A DNA stretch of 28,794 nt from Methylotenera_A sp040387095. Its GTDB lineage: Bacteria > Pseudomonadota > Gammaproteobacteria > Burkholderiales > Methylophilaceae. Position numbers and translations under genes: made by a program. The stretch spans positions 1-28,794 of the forward strand of contig JAZKEJ010000115.1 in assembly GCA_040387095.1 (NCBI GenBank), read 5' to 3'. Under the pieces are notes generated by a model. The model had not been told where the DNA came from. It saw only the letters and a list, made by a program, of their open reading frames with translations, and ran no database searches. Shown piece after piece: positions 1 through 7,068 of the stretch; position 1 is the stretch's first letter; each line of letters starts with the position of its first letter.

Positions 1-64
1 AGCAGGTTGGTTATTCGGTACAGCTTTAATAGGATTAATGGGATTACGCCGTAGATTGCATTAA
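1..64 (+). CDS. PEP-CTERM sorting domain protein, C-terminal fragment
   Basis: Only the last 20 codons lie in the window. They read AGWLFGTALIGLMGLRRRLH and then stop. This is the hydrophobic helix plus Arg-rich tail of a PEP-CTERM sorting signal, which exosortase recognises and removes from exported proteins. The fragment is almost the same as the tail of the next gene (273-911), so the two are tandem paralogues. The VPLP box itself would lie just outside the window. A strong terminator follows 20 bases after the stop. Confidence 0.8.
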   Translation, partial: AGWLFGTALIGLMGLRRRLH

Positions 65-84
65 TCAGTAAATTAGTTTAACAG

Positions 85-113
85 GGCGATGGTGGAAACC
101 ATCGCCTTTTTTA
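85..113 (+). terminator. Rho-independent terminator after the first PEP-CTERM gene
   Basis: A perfect 9-bp stem (GGCGATGGT at 85-93 with ACCATCGCC at 98-106) closes a GGAA loop and is followed by a T-rich run at 107-113. It is nearly identical to the terminator at 942-973, apart from a matched base-pair change and a different loop. Confidence 0.9.
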
Positions 114-272
114 TTGAGTAAAAGCTGATGCAATCAATCTAAATCTGCATGACTCACTCTACCCGAACGGGCTATTGTCCTTATTTACAAAACGCTGAAT
201 AATGCGTTCCATGTGATTAATAGTTTTGTTATACGGTTTTGTGGGTTTTTATTATTTTTAGGGAGATAAATC

Positions 273-911
273 ATGTTAAGAAAAATATCCAAACCAATTA
301 TTGGTTTGTTGTTAGTGTTAGGTTCGGCAACTGCTTCAGCAACTACCTATAATTTTACTGGTATTAACGCTGATCAAGAAGATTTAACTGGTCAGCTTTC
401 AGTGAGTGTAGAACAAACAGGAACTAGTGTTAGCTTTAACTTTGTTAACGATGGCGGTATGGAAGTTGAGTCTTTCATTCGTACAATCTATTTTGACTTT
501 TTAGGTACAAACTTATTTTCTACGCTGAATCAAACTGGTAGCACAGGTTTTGTTAATTTTATTACATCTGCGTCTAGTAATAGCAATTTACCTGAAGGTG
601 AGAATTTGGATCCAGATTTTACTACCGATGCTTCTGCAGTTAGAGCTACAGGCAAAGATTTAGCTGGAAGCGGAATTGATCTTGGTGAGTCGCTTTTATT
701 AACAGCTACATTGTCTAGTAATATTGACATTTTAAATTTACTCAATACTGGTGGCTTGCGTATCGGACTACATGTACAGGGAATTGGTGTTAATGATCAA
801 AGTGATAGTTACGTTAATACTCCACCTAACGCAGTACCATTGCCAGCAGCAGGTTGGTTATTTGGTTCAGCATTAATTGGTTTGATGGGTTTAAGCCGCA
901 GAAAACTATAA
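273..911 (+). CDS. PEP-CTERM sorting domain protein
   Basis: This is a 212-residue exported protein. The N-terminus (residues 1-23) is a signal peptide with basic residues, a hydrophobic core and an ASA cleavage site. The body is rich in Ser, Thr, Asn and Gly, has no cysteine and shows no enzyme motif I recognise. The C-terminus carries the sorting signal: VPLPAAG at about residues 188-194, a hydrophobic helix, then SRRKL. In this family the tail is cut by an exosortase and the protein reaches the surface or extracellular matrix, often in strains that make exopolysaccharide. The start has a good Shine-Dalgarno (AGGGAGA, about 6 bases upstream). It follows a paralogous gene fragment and has its own terminator, so it is probably transcribed alone. 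The function of the body is unknown. Confidence 0.88.
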   Translation: MLRKISKPIIGLLLVLGSATASATTYNFTGINADQEDLTGQLSVSVEQTGTSVSFNFVNDGGMEVESFIRTIYFDFLGTNLFSTLNQTGSTGFVNFITSASSNSNLPEGENLDPDFTTDASAVRATGKDLAGSGIDLGESLLLTATLSSNIDILNLLNTGGLRIGLHVQGIGVNDQSDSYVNTPPNAVPLPAAGWLFGSALIGLMGLSRRKL

Positions 912-941
912 TTAACACACAACGTTAATTTAATTTCTGCT

Positions 942-973
942 AAAGGTGATGGTGAAAACCATCACCTTTTTTT
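942..973 (+). terminator. Rho-independent terminator after the second PEP-CTERM gene
   Basis: A perfect 12-bp stem (AAAGGTGATGGT at 942-953 with ACCATCACCTTT at 958-969) closes a GAAA loop. The T run extends to 973. Confidence 0.9.
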
Positions 974-1049
974 ATGGTCACAAACCACAGAACTTATGCA
1001 CTAAAACTAAATTAAAGTATGATATTGGATTGTAAAAAAGGGGACAAAA

Positions 1050-1511
1050 TTGTCTAAAAAAAATATATATTTAAGTGTATTTACGCTTTTGTTTGTTTCA
1101 ATCAGTGGCTGCCAAGCTGAATCAACTACATCAACACAGGAAAAATCCGCAATGACTGCAAATATCACCGAATTACAGAAAATTGACACACAAGTAGGCA
1201 CAGGCCGCGAAGCAGAGCCAGGTTTTAACGTGACCGTACATTACACAGGCTGGTTGTACGATGCAGCGGCAGAAAACAAAAAAGGCAAAAAATTTGATAG
1301 TAGCGTTGACAGAAAAGAACCGTTTAATTTCTTTTTAGGTGGTGGACAAGTGATTCAAGGTTGGGATGAAGGTTTTGCTGGTATGAAAATTGGCGGCAAA
1401 CGCACATTGATTATTCCACCAGAAATGGGTTATGGCGCGCGCGGTGCTGGTGGCGCTATTCCGCCAAATGCTACTCTTGTATTCGATGTGGAGCTGTTGG
1501 ACGTGAAATAA
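1050..1511 (+). CDS. FKBP-type peptidyl-prolyl cis-trans isomerase, lipoprotein
   Basis: This 153-residue protein should catalyse cis-trans isomerisation of X-Pro bonds in the cell envelope. Residues 1-21 form a lipoprotein signal with lipobox ISGC (Cys21), so it is probably membrane anchored. The FKBP domain fills residues 36-153: VTVHYTGWLYD, FDSS, FNFFLGGGQVIQGWDEG, the GYGARG loop, IPPNATLVFDVELLDV. These are the signature binding-pocket segments of the family. The chosen start is a TTG at 1050 because it gives the complete signal peptide and has an AAGGGGA ribosome site just upstream. The first in-frame ATG (1152) would remove the signal peptide and give a cytosolic form. It is monocistronic as far as the sequence shows. 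Confidence 0.9.
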   Translation: MSKKNIYLSVFTLLFVSISGCQAESTTSTQEKSAMTANITELQKIDTQVGTGREAEPGFNVTVHYTGWLYDAAAENKKGKKFDSSVDRKEPFNFFLGGGQVIQGWDEGFAGMKIGGKRTLIIPPEMGYGARGAGGAIPPNATLVFDVELLDVK

Positions 1512-1526
1512 AGGACGTCAAATAAA
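1499..1526 (+). repeat. 14-bp tandem duplication spanning the FKBP stop codon
   Basis: Unit 1 (1499-1512, GGACGTGAAATAAA) and unit 2 (1513-1526, GGACGTCAAATAAA) differ at one position. The TAA stop and the preceding codons are thus duplicated directly downstream, which looks like a recent replication-slippage event. The protein end is not changed. Confidence 0.75.
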
Positions 1527-1723
1527 ATTACCAGTTTGCGAGCATTCGCCTTGCGAATTGCCTGCTTAGACACTTTGTTGCCATACGTTGTTACAAGGTT
1601 AAAAAATCGTGCTTACATATTATTTGTATGTCGCGCATGCTTTTTTTAACCCTGCGCCTAGACTGGCTTAGAAACTGATCATTTTTGGGTTGGTAACATT
1701 TAAAAATAAAGTAGGAATCAATA

Positions 1724-2146
1724 GTGAAAGTAAGAATTAAATGGGTGGAAGATGTCAGTTTCATTGGTGAATCTGAAACTGGGCATGCTGTTGTATTAGA
1801 TGGCGCGCCTGAAAATGGTGGCCGCAATATCGGTATGCGGCCAATGGAAATGTTGCTGATAGGCATGGGTGCATGTACCGCATTTGACGTGGTGACGATA
1901 TTAAAAAAATCGCGTCAGCCCATTGTGGATTGTGTAGCAGAAATAGCAGCGGAACGCGCAGATGAGATTCCAAAAGTATTTACCAAGATTCATGTACATT
2001 TTGTGATTACTGGCGATAACCTGAACGAAACGCAAGTGGAGCGTGCAGTGAAATTATCTGCCGAAAAATATTGCTCGGCTTCTATCATGCTAAGCAAATC
2101 GGTTGAAATTACACACGATTTCGAGATTAAAGCGAGCCCGGTTTAA
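1724..2146 (+). CDS. OsmC/YhfA-family protein
   Basis: This 140-residue protein belongs to the OsmC superfamily, small homodimeric thiol proteins of which some reduce organic hydroperoxides. The two signature cysteines are present: Cys51 in GMGACTAFDVV and Cys117 in EKYCSAS. The middle MRPMEMLLIGMGAC is typical. Length and layout fit the YhfA-like branch better than classical OsmC or Ohr, so peroxidase activity is not certain. The start is GTG at 1724, with AGGAATC as ribosome site. Its TAA stop overlaps the ATG of the VOC gene by one base (TAATG), pointing to translational coupling. The 210 bases upstream show no other gene. Confidence 0.87.
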   Translation: MKVRIKWVEDVSFIGESETGHAVVLDGAPENGGRNIGMRPMEMLLIGMGACTAFDVVTILKKSRQPIVDCVAEIAAERADEIPKVFTKIHVHFVITGDNLNETQVERAVKLSAEKYCSASIMLSKSVEITHDFEIKASPV

Positions 2147-2562
2147 TGTTAAATATTCAACCAAAAGGTATGTTAGGCATCCGCCATGTGGCTTTGTTTG
2201 TAAAAGAGCTGGAAACCGCTATTGATTTTTATACCCGTATTATGGGTATGAAAATTGAATGGCAACCCGATGCAGATAATGTTTATTTGACTAATGACGG
2301 GGATGTGTTTGCATTGCACCGCGTAGATTATGTGCCGCAGGCGCAGCAACGATTAGACCATATTGGTTTTGTGTTAGAAACGCCTGAAGATGTAGATAAT
2401 TGGTATGCGTATTTTGTGCAAAATGGCGTAAAAATCACTGAGGCGCCAAAAACACATCGAGATGGAGCCCGCGGTTTTTATTGTTTGGATGCCGTTGGGC
2501 ATTTGCTGGAGTTGATTTATCATCCGCCAATCGCGGCGCGATTAAGTCTGGAAAGTAATTAA
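2146..2562 (+). CDS. VOC family (glyoxalase/dioxygenase-like) protein
   Basis: This 138-residue protein has the vicinal oxygen chelate fold with two beta-alpha-beta-beta-beta modules. The first begins at IRHVALFVKELETAIDFYTRIMG (cited in parts: IRHVALFV, then FYTRIMGM) and the second at LDHIGFVLETPEDV. Candidate metal ligands in the expected places are His14, His58, His72 and Glu122 (in HLLELIYHP). Members of this family include glyoxalase I, extradiol dioxygenases and antibiotic-binding proteins, and the substrate here cannot be read from the sequence. The start overlaps the upstream OsmC stop, so the two proteins are made together. That partnership is compatible with a role in detoxifying reactive small molecules, but this is inference. 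Confidence 0.87.
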   Translation: MLNIQPKGMLGIRHVALFVKELETAIDFYTRIMGMKIEWQPDADNVYLTNDGDVFALHRVDYVPQAQQRLDHIGFVLETPEDVDNWYAYFVQNGVKITEAPKTHRDGARGFYCLDAVGHLLELIYHPPIAARLSLESN

Positions 2563-2629
2563 AAACAGTTTTAGATAGTCTTATATTTTAGAGATTTAAC
2601 TTTAAAGAAAATAATAGAGTTTTAACGCT

Positions 2630-2947
2630 TTATTGTGTGATGATCTTAACGGTAAGCGGTGCTTCATTTTCAAGCACATCCAGTAATCTGTCTACATTAG
2701 GGTGCTTGCCAGGGCAGTTTTCTGCGTCTTCCGTGTGTTCTGCAAACAAAGCTAAACCTTCAACAGCAGCGTCTAGCGTAATTGCGCCAAACATTCTATA
2801 TAAATGATGAAACACTTTAAGCGATCCCTGGCTGCCGGGCTTATTTTCAATCACACCGGCAGGTGCGCCATTTTCATCGAATAGCTCAATGCGCTGCACG
2901 TCATCTACGCCATCAAGCGTTTGTAATACGTCACTAAATTTTTGCAT
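2630..2947 (-). CDS. DUF2322-like small protein
   Basis: This 105-residue soluble protein has no signal peptide and no membrane segment. Features visible are an acidic N-terminal half, the segment ENKPGSQGSLKVFHHL, the segment GLALFAEHTEDA, then PGKHPNVDRLLDVLE. The pattern resembles the uncharacterised DUF2322 family known from proteobacteria; I make this family call from memory of its conserved ENKPGSQGSL and HPN-DRLL blocks. No catalytic motif is evident. It lies 53 bases after coq7 on the same strand, with no terminator visible between them, so co-transcription with coq7 is possible. Confidence 0.7.
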   Translation of the reverse strand: MQKFSDVLQTLDGVDDVQRIELFDENGAPAGVIENKPGSQGSLKVFHHLYRMFGAITLDAAVEGLALFAEHTEDAENCPGKHPNVDRLLDVLENEAPLTVKIITQ

Positions 2948-3000
2948 ATTCTATTGCCTTTATTAACGCTTAATTTGATGCCAAATTTTTTGGTTTAATG

Positions 3001-3624
3001 CTACACATAATATGCAGTACTTGTCATGATTTTAGAAGCGAATTTCATGCCAGCCTTTACAGGTTGCGGTAAATCGCTACCACCAAGCTGTTTTGCCTCT
3101 TTTGCATGTGCTGCTTCATCTTGCTGCATCTTGCTAACGATTGTACGCGTTTTAATGTCATCATCGCTCAGTTTACTTAAATGACTGGCTAAATGATTCG
3201 ATACCTGTTGCTCGGTTTCAGCTAAAAAACCTAAATTCCATTTGTCGTTCATCAAGCCGGCTGTGGCGCCCAAAGCAAAGCTGCCAACATACCAAACAGG
3301 ATTTAGCAGACTTTTTCTCCCGCCAAGCTCATTCATACGTGCCTCACACCATGCAAGGTGATCAGTTTCTTCTGCAGCTGCGTGCTGCAAACTTTTCACG
3401 GTTTGAGGGTTGCGCGATGTAAATGCCTGTCCGCTATATAAGGCTTGCGCACATACTTCGCCCACATGATTAATGCGCATTAATGATGCGGCTTGGCTTT
3501 TTTGTGACTCGCTAAGTGGCGTTTCTTCAATGGTGGCATCTGGCCGCTCTCTACCAGCAACTGCTTGCGCAAAAACGGTGCGTAATCCTGTATCAAATGT
3601 GGTGATCAATTTGTCTAGTAACAT
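3001..3624 (-). CDS. coq7: Coq7-type ubiquinone biosynthesis hydroxylase (di-iron)
   Basis: This 207-residue enzyme should hydroxylate 2-polyprenyl-3-methyl-6-methoxy-1,4-benzoquinol in ubiquinone synthesis, at the inner face of the cytoplasmic membrane. It has the ferritin-like di-iron ligand set of the family: Glu56 in NHVGE, Glu86 and His89 in EETDH, Glu138 in ETEQQ, and Glu170 with His173 in DEAAH. The segment VWYVGSFALGATAGLM (residues 110-125) is the hydrophobic surface that associates with the membrane. Length is normal for bacterial Coq7. Bacteria use either Coq7 or the flavoprotein UbiF for this step. The gene is preceded by a terminator at 3771-3825, so it has its own promoter or depends on readthrough from ctpA. 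Confidence 0.93.
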   Translation of the reverse strand: MLLDKLITTFDTGLRTVFAQAVAGRERPDATIEETPLSESQKSQAASLMRINHVGEVCAQALYSGQAFTSRNPQTVKSLQHAAAEETDHLAWCEARMNELGGRKSLLNPVWYVGSFALGATAGLMNDKWNLGFLAETEQQVSNHLASHLSKLSDDDIKTRTIVSKMQQDEAAHAKEAKQLGGSDLPQPVKAGMKFASKIMTSTAYYV

Positions 3625-3770
3625 GATTTTCCCTAACCAGTAAGTCCAGTATAACCCAATTGTTTTGCAATCATGACGACACTATGCAATATCTTCCGCA
3701 GTGCTTTATAAACACATTATATTCAATAATTGCCAGTTAATTAATACCTAAATATCACAAAAAAACTTGT

Positions 3771-3825
3771 AAAAAGCCCTGCTAGAAGCAGTGTGGTCAA
3801 CACACGTCCTAACAGGGCTTTTTTT
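3771..3825. terminator. Bidirectional terminator between ctpA and coq7
   Basis: An 11-bp outer stem (AAAAAGCCCTG at 3771-3781 with CAGGGCTTTTT at 3813-3823) has A-rich and T-rich flanks, so it can terminate in either direction. It also encloses a second perfect stem, GTGTG at 3791-3795 with CACAC at 3801-3805. It directly follows ctpA on the minus strand and precedes coq7. Confidence 0.85.
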
Positions 3826-3837
3826 AAAGAGCGAGAA

Positions 3838-5304
3838 TTATTTTTTAATTTCTGCTGGTGCTTTATCTGTTGCAGGTTTGGTTTCCACAGCAGGTTTTGT
3901 ATCTGGCGTTTTAACTTCTGGCGTTTTTTGTACTGGCAAACCTTTTAGCACATTCATCGCCTGCACAAATTGAATATCATCTTTGCTGGCTGGCTCAATA
4001 GGGCCTTTTTGCTCCGCAAATTTTTTCTCATTGGCTTTTTGAACAGCTGCGGCTTTTTCCGCATCAATTACCTTAGCTGGTGCTTCAGCTTCTGAAGGGT
4101 TAGACAAATGTTTAGCCAAATCTGCTTCGCGGATATTATTCGATTGGTCGAAACCATCTTCTACAATAATATCTGGCACGATACCTTTAGCTTGAATTGA
4201 ACGGCCTTTAGGCGTGAAATAACGTGCAGTGGTTAATTTAATTGCGCTGCCGTTGTTCATTGGCAGGATTGTTTGTACAGAACCTTTACCAAAGCTTTGC
4301 GTACCTAAAATCGTTGCGCGCTTATGATCTTGCAATGCACCTGCCACAATTTCAGATGCTGAAGCAGAACCATTGTTAATCAAAACAACAATAGGTGTTT
4401 TCTTATAGTCAGCAGACTGATCTTTTAAATAATCCACTTTGCTGCGACGCGCATAATCTAATGGCGTCGCGTTTAAATGCATTTTTGCGTCCGCTGTACG
4501 TCCCTCGGTATATACCACTAATTCATCTTTTGGTAAAAACGCAGCCGACACGCCAACCGCCGCATCTAATAAACCACCGGGATTGTTACGCAAATCTAAT
4601 ACGATACCTTTAAATGGGCCTTTATTTTGTACACGTAAATCTTTAAGTGCTTTAGCTAAATCTTCGCCCGTATGTTCTTGGAATTGAGTGATACGTAAAT
4701 AAGCGTAGTCCTGTTCGATAAACTTGTTTTTAACGCTTTGAGATTTAATGATCGCGCGGGTTAATGTGAAAGTTAACGGTTTGGTTTCGCCTTTGCGCAG
4801 TACAGTTAATACAATAGATGTATCTGGCTTGCCTCGCATTTTCTTAACCGCATCATTCAAGCTTAAACCGCGCACCTGCGTTTCATCTAGTTTAGAAATC
4901 AAATCACCTGATTTTAAGCCTGCTTTGTAAGCAGGGCTATCTTCAATTGGCGTAATCACTTTAACCAAGCCGTCTTCCATGGCCACTTCTATGCCTAGTC
5001 CACCAAACTCGCCTTGAGTGCCTGCTTGCAAATCTTTGTAACCATCTGCATCCATAAAAGTAGAATGTGGATCTAAGCCAGACAGCATGCCAGTCAACGC
5101 CTCGTTGATCAGTTTTTTATCCTCAACTGGTTCTACGTAATCGCTTTTTACTTTGCCAAATACTTCAGCAAATACACGCAAATCATCCAACGGCAATTGT
5201 GATACATTTGTTTTTTCGGCTAGCGCAGAAAAATTCAGGCTAATTAAAACGCCGACTAAAACACCTGATCCAATCAACCCCATTTTTTCAAAAGAAGACC
5301 GCAT
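3838..5304 (-). CDS. ctpA: C-terminal processing peptidase, S41 family (CtpA/Prc-like)
   Basis: This periplasmic serine protease trims or degrades proteins from their C-termini. The chosen start (5304) gives 488 residues beginning MRSSFEKMG, with AAAAGGG six bases upstream. A longer reading from 5358 adds 18 residues that do not look like a signal peptide. Domains in order: signal peptide (about 1-29), an N-terminal helical part with GLDPHSTFMD, a PDZ domain (about 80-165, starting EFGGLGIEV), and the catalytic core. The Ser/Lys dyad is seen as Ser315 in NGSASASE and Lys340 in SFGKGSV, spaced 25 residues as in E. coli Prc. The C-terminal 70 residues are a Lys/Pro/Glu/Ala-rich low-complexity tail (KTPEVKTPDTKPAVETK), unusual but tolerated in this family. 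The gene is transcribed leftward and ends at a strong terminator. Confidence 0.93.
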   Translation of the reverse strand: MRSSFEKMGLIGSGVLVGVLISLNFSALAEKTNVSQLPLDDLRVFAEVFGKVKSDYVEPVEDKKLINEALTGMLSGLDPHSTFMDADGYKDLQAGTQGEFGGLGIEVAMEDGLVKVITPIEDSPAYKAGLKSGDLISKLDETQVRGLSLNDAVKKMRGKPDTSIVLTVLRKGETKPLTFTLTRAIIKSQSVKNKFIEQDYAYLRITQFQEHTGEDLAKALKDLRVQNKGPFKGIVLDLRNNPGGLLDAAVGVSAAFLPKDELVVYTEGRTADAKMHLNATPLDYARRSKVDYLKDQSADYKKTPIVVLINNGSASASEIVAGALQDHKRATILGTQSFGKGSVQTILPMNNGSAIKLTTARYFTPKGRSIQAKGIVPDIIVEDGFDQSNNIREADLAKHLSNPSEAEAPAKVIDAEKAAAVQKANEKKFAEQKGPIEPASKDDIQFVQAMNVLKGLPVQKTPEVKTPDTKPAVETKPATDKAPAEIKK

Positions 5305-5482
5305 GCACACCCTTTTCAATAAATTAACTGTTCGCAACACACAAAGTTGATTACACAAAGTTGTGTATATCGCTTAGCTATGAGCTTAAAATAAAACAAT
5401 AGGTTCATTTTGCGCTATTTCATGTTAATTGAATAGTGCGCACAGGTAATTTTGCCAAACTTTACAATCATAGAGATTAATT

Positions 5483-5764
5483 TTGAGTACACATATAGTC
5501 AACATAGAATTTTGTACACAATGCCGCTGGTTATTGCGCGCAGCTTGGCTTGCGCAGGAATTATTAACTACTTTTGAAACGGATTTAAAAGTGGTCAGTT
5601 TGCAGCCTGGCACTGGTGGCATATTTGAAGTGCGATTAAATGATGTGGTGATTTTTAACCGTAAACAAGCAGGGCGCTTTCCAGAATCAAAGGAATTGAA
5701 GCAATTAATTCGCGATGTGATTGCGCCAGAGCGTGATTTAGGCCACAGCGACAAGCAAACTTAA
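5483..5764 (+). CDS. SelW/Rdx family redox protein
   Basis: This 93-residue protein has the thioredoxin-like fold of the SelT/SelW/SelH (Rdx) family. The redox motif Cys11-Thr-Gln-Cys14 sits at the end of the first strand (NIEFCTQCRW), where animal and some bacterial members have CxxU. The GTGGIFEV segment at about residues 43-50 and FNRKQAGRFPE at about 58-68 are the other family hallmarks. It is therefore a cysteine form, with no selenocysteine needed. The start codon is TTG (5483), with AGAGATT upstream. It diverges from ctpA and stands about 190 bases before the ferritin gene. The partner and substrate are unknown. A weak hairpin (about 5763-5779) follows the stop. Confidence 0.85.
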   Translation: MSTHIVNIEFCTQCRWLLRAAWLAQELLTTFETDLKVVSLQPGTGGIFEVRLNDVVIFNRKQAGRFPESKELKQLIRDVIAPERDLGHSDKQT

Positions 5765-5803
5765 CGCTTAAAATAAGGCGTTATTTATTTAAGTATTTGA
5801 TTA

Positions 5804-5832
5804 TTGACCTATTTCCTGGTTATTAATCTATT
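5804..5832 (+). promoter_or_regulatory. Candidate sigma70-type promoter for the bacterioferritin-like gene
   Basis: TTGACC at 5804-5809 is followed after 17 bases by TCTATT at 5827-5832. This matches the consensus at 5/6 and 4/6 positions. It would give a leader of about 118 bases that includes the hairpin at 5902-5929. This is based on sequence match only. Confidence 0.35.
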
Positions 5833-5901
5833 TGATAGTGACAATGCGAACTATTTGCAATTCTGCAAGCGTTTTTTTATTGGGTTAAACTGCGTTTTCA
5901 T

Positions 5902-5929
5902 TGAGCTTGGCTGCGAAATGCAGCACTCA
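5902..5929 (+). promoter_or_regulatory. Hairpin in the leader of the bacterioferritin-like gene
   Basis: GCTGC (5910-5914) pairs with GCAGC (5920-5924) around a GAAAT loop, and TGAG (5902-5905) pairs with CTCA (5926-5929) below an internal loop. It lies just upstream of the ribosome site (TAGGAG) of the ferritin gene and has no T run, so it is not a terminator. Confidence 0.35.
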
Positions 5930-5957
5930 GATTAACGAATAGTTTAGGAGAATAAAA

Positions 5958-6419
5958 ATGTCAGAAGATCATGGTATCAAAAGCCCAGTTGTCAGCGCTT
6001 TAAATACAATTTTAGAGTTGGAACTAGCCGGCGTTGTACGTTATACGCATTACGCTTTAATGGTGTTTGGCTACAATCGCATTCCTATCGTTTCTTGGTT
6101 GCGTAGCCAAGCAGCTGAATCATTGACGCATGCTGACAAAGCCGGCGAATTAATCACACATTTAGGCGGACATCCATCTTTGTCGATTGGCCCATTACTA
6201 GAAACACATAATCACGATATTGGTGATATTTTGCGCGAATCTTTGGCGCACGAAACGGTTTCGCTAAACGCTTATAAAGCCTTGTTGAAATTGGTTGAAG
6301 GCGATTCTGTGATGCTGGAAGAGTATGCGCGTGAAATGATTTATCAAGAAGAATTGCATTTGGGTGAAGTAGACAAAATGTTACGCAAACCAGGTGAGAT
6401 TGCTAAGTTTCACGAGTAG
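5958..6419 (+). CDS. Bacterioferritin-like ferritin-family protein
   Basis: This 153-residue four-helix-bundle protein probably stores or oxidises iron in the cytoplasm. Candidate di-iron ligands are Glu20 or Glu22 in helix A, Glu54 and His58 in AAESLTHADK, Glu99, and Glu131 with His134 in YQEELHLGEV. Two details differ from E. coli Bfr. The first pair is spaced E-x-x-x-H rather than E-x-x-H. The residue at the haem-binding Met52 position (two before the His) is Leu56, so haem binding in the classical way is doubtful. The Shine-Dalgarno TAGGAGA is strong. A terminator follows the stop at 6451-6475, and the gene looks monocistronic with a long leader. Other members of the ferritin superfamily remain possible. 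Confidence 0.85.
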   Translation: MSEDHGIKSPVVSALNTILELELAGVVRYTHYALMVFGYNRIPIVSWLRSQAAESLTHADKAGELITHLGGHPSLSIGPLLETHNHDIGDILRESLAHETVSLNAYKALLKLVEGDSVMLEEYAREMIYQEELHLGEVDKMLRKPGEIAKFHE

Positions 6420-6450
6420 ATTTAAATTTGAATAAAAATCAATCTAAATA

Positions 6451-6475
6451 AAAAGCGGCCATGGTCGCTTTTTTA
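6451..6475 (+). terminator. Rho-independent terminator after the bacterioferritin-like gene
   Basis: AAAAGCGG (6451-6458) pairs with TCGCTTTT (6465-6472, one G-T pair) around a CCATGG loop. It is followed by more T. It lies between two genes that converge, so it may serve both. Confidence 0.8.
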
Positions 6476-6504
6476 TTGGTTAAGTAAGTCGCTTATATTG
6501 ATAC

Positions 6505-7068
6505 TTAATTAGAATTAGCAGCCGACTTTTCAACTTCTGTATCCAGTCGTTGAGCACCATTAAAACGGCTTGCCCAATAACCACTTTTCATACTTTCTAC
6601 CCGCACAACTTTGCCAGCACTTGGCGCATGAATAAATTTGTTATCACCCACATAAATTCCAACATGTGAAAAAGCCGATTTTAATGTATTAAAAAATACT
6701 AAATCACCCGGCTGTAATTCATCTTTTTTAATGGTGTTGCCAATTTGACTAATGGCACGCGCGGTTGGTGGCAACGATAAATTGGTGGCTTGTCTAAACA
6801 CATAGCGCACAAATCCACTGCAATCAAAACCAGTTTCCGGGCTTTTTCCACCATATTTATATTGAATGCCAGTTAAACTCAATGCGTTAACTAATACTTC
6901 TTGGGCGCGGGCTTGCCAATTATCAGCTTTTTGTTGATGATGAATATCTTGATTTTCATCTGCGCTATATAGCTTAACGCCAGCAGCACTTTCTAAAAAC
7001 GATTCTTCTGCATTTGTATTAAAACAAACGCTCAAAAAAACAATTAACGATAAAACAAAAAACTTCAT
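6505..7068 (-). CDS. NlpC/P60 family cell wall endopeptidase
   Basis: This 187-residue exported hydrolase should cut the peptide stems of peptidoglycan. Residues 1-20 are a signal peptide ending NTNA. The NlpC/P60 domain covers about residues 53-175. The catalytic triad is visible as Cys83 in FDCSGFVRYVF, His135 in SHVGIYVGD and His147 in FIHAPSAG. Upstream motifs YKYGGKSPETG and downstream PGDLVFF are typical. Length matches simple, single-domain members such as Spr/NlpC; the signal peptide has a Cys (Cys15) but no proper lipobox, so it is probably periplasmic rather than lipidated. The gene stands alone between the terminator at 6451 and the pseudogene remnant at 7199. Confidence 0.9.
   Translation of the reverse strand: MKFFVLSLIVFLSVCFNTNAEESFLESAAGVKLYSADENQDIHHQQKADNWQARAQEVLVNALSLTGIQYKYGGKSPETGFDCSGFVRYVFRQATNLSLPPTARAISQIGNTIKKDELQPGDLVFFNTLKSAFSHVGIYVGDNKFIHAPSAGKVVRVESMKSGYWASRFNGAQRLDTEVEKSAANSN

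Noticed and set aside
1614..1648. Terminator-like segment before the OsmC gene (ACATA/TATGT stem, later T7 run)
   Set aside because: The stem is only 5 bp and is separated from the T run by about ten bases, so support is weak.
5425..5754. Minus-strand open frame opposite the SelW-like gene
   Set aside because: No family features and it is fully antisense to a clear Rdx protein.
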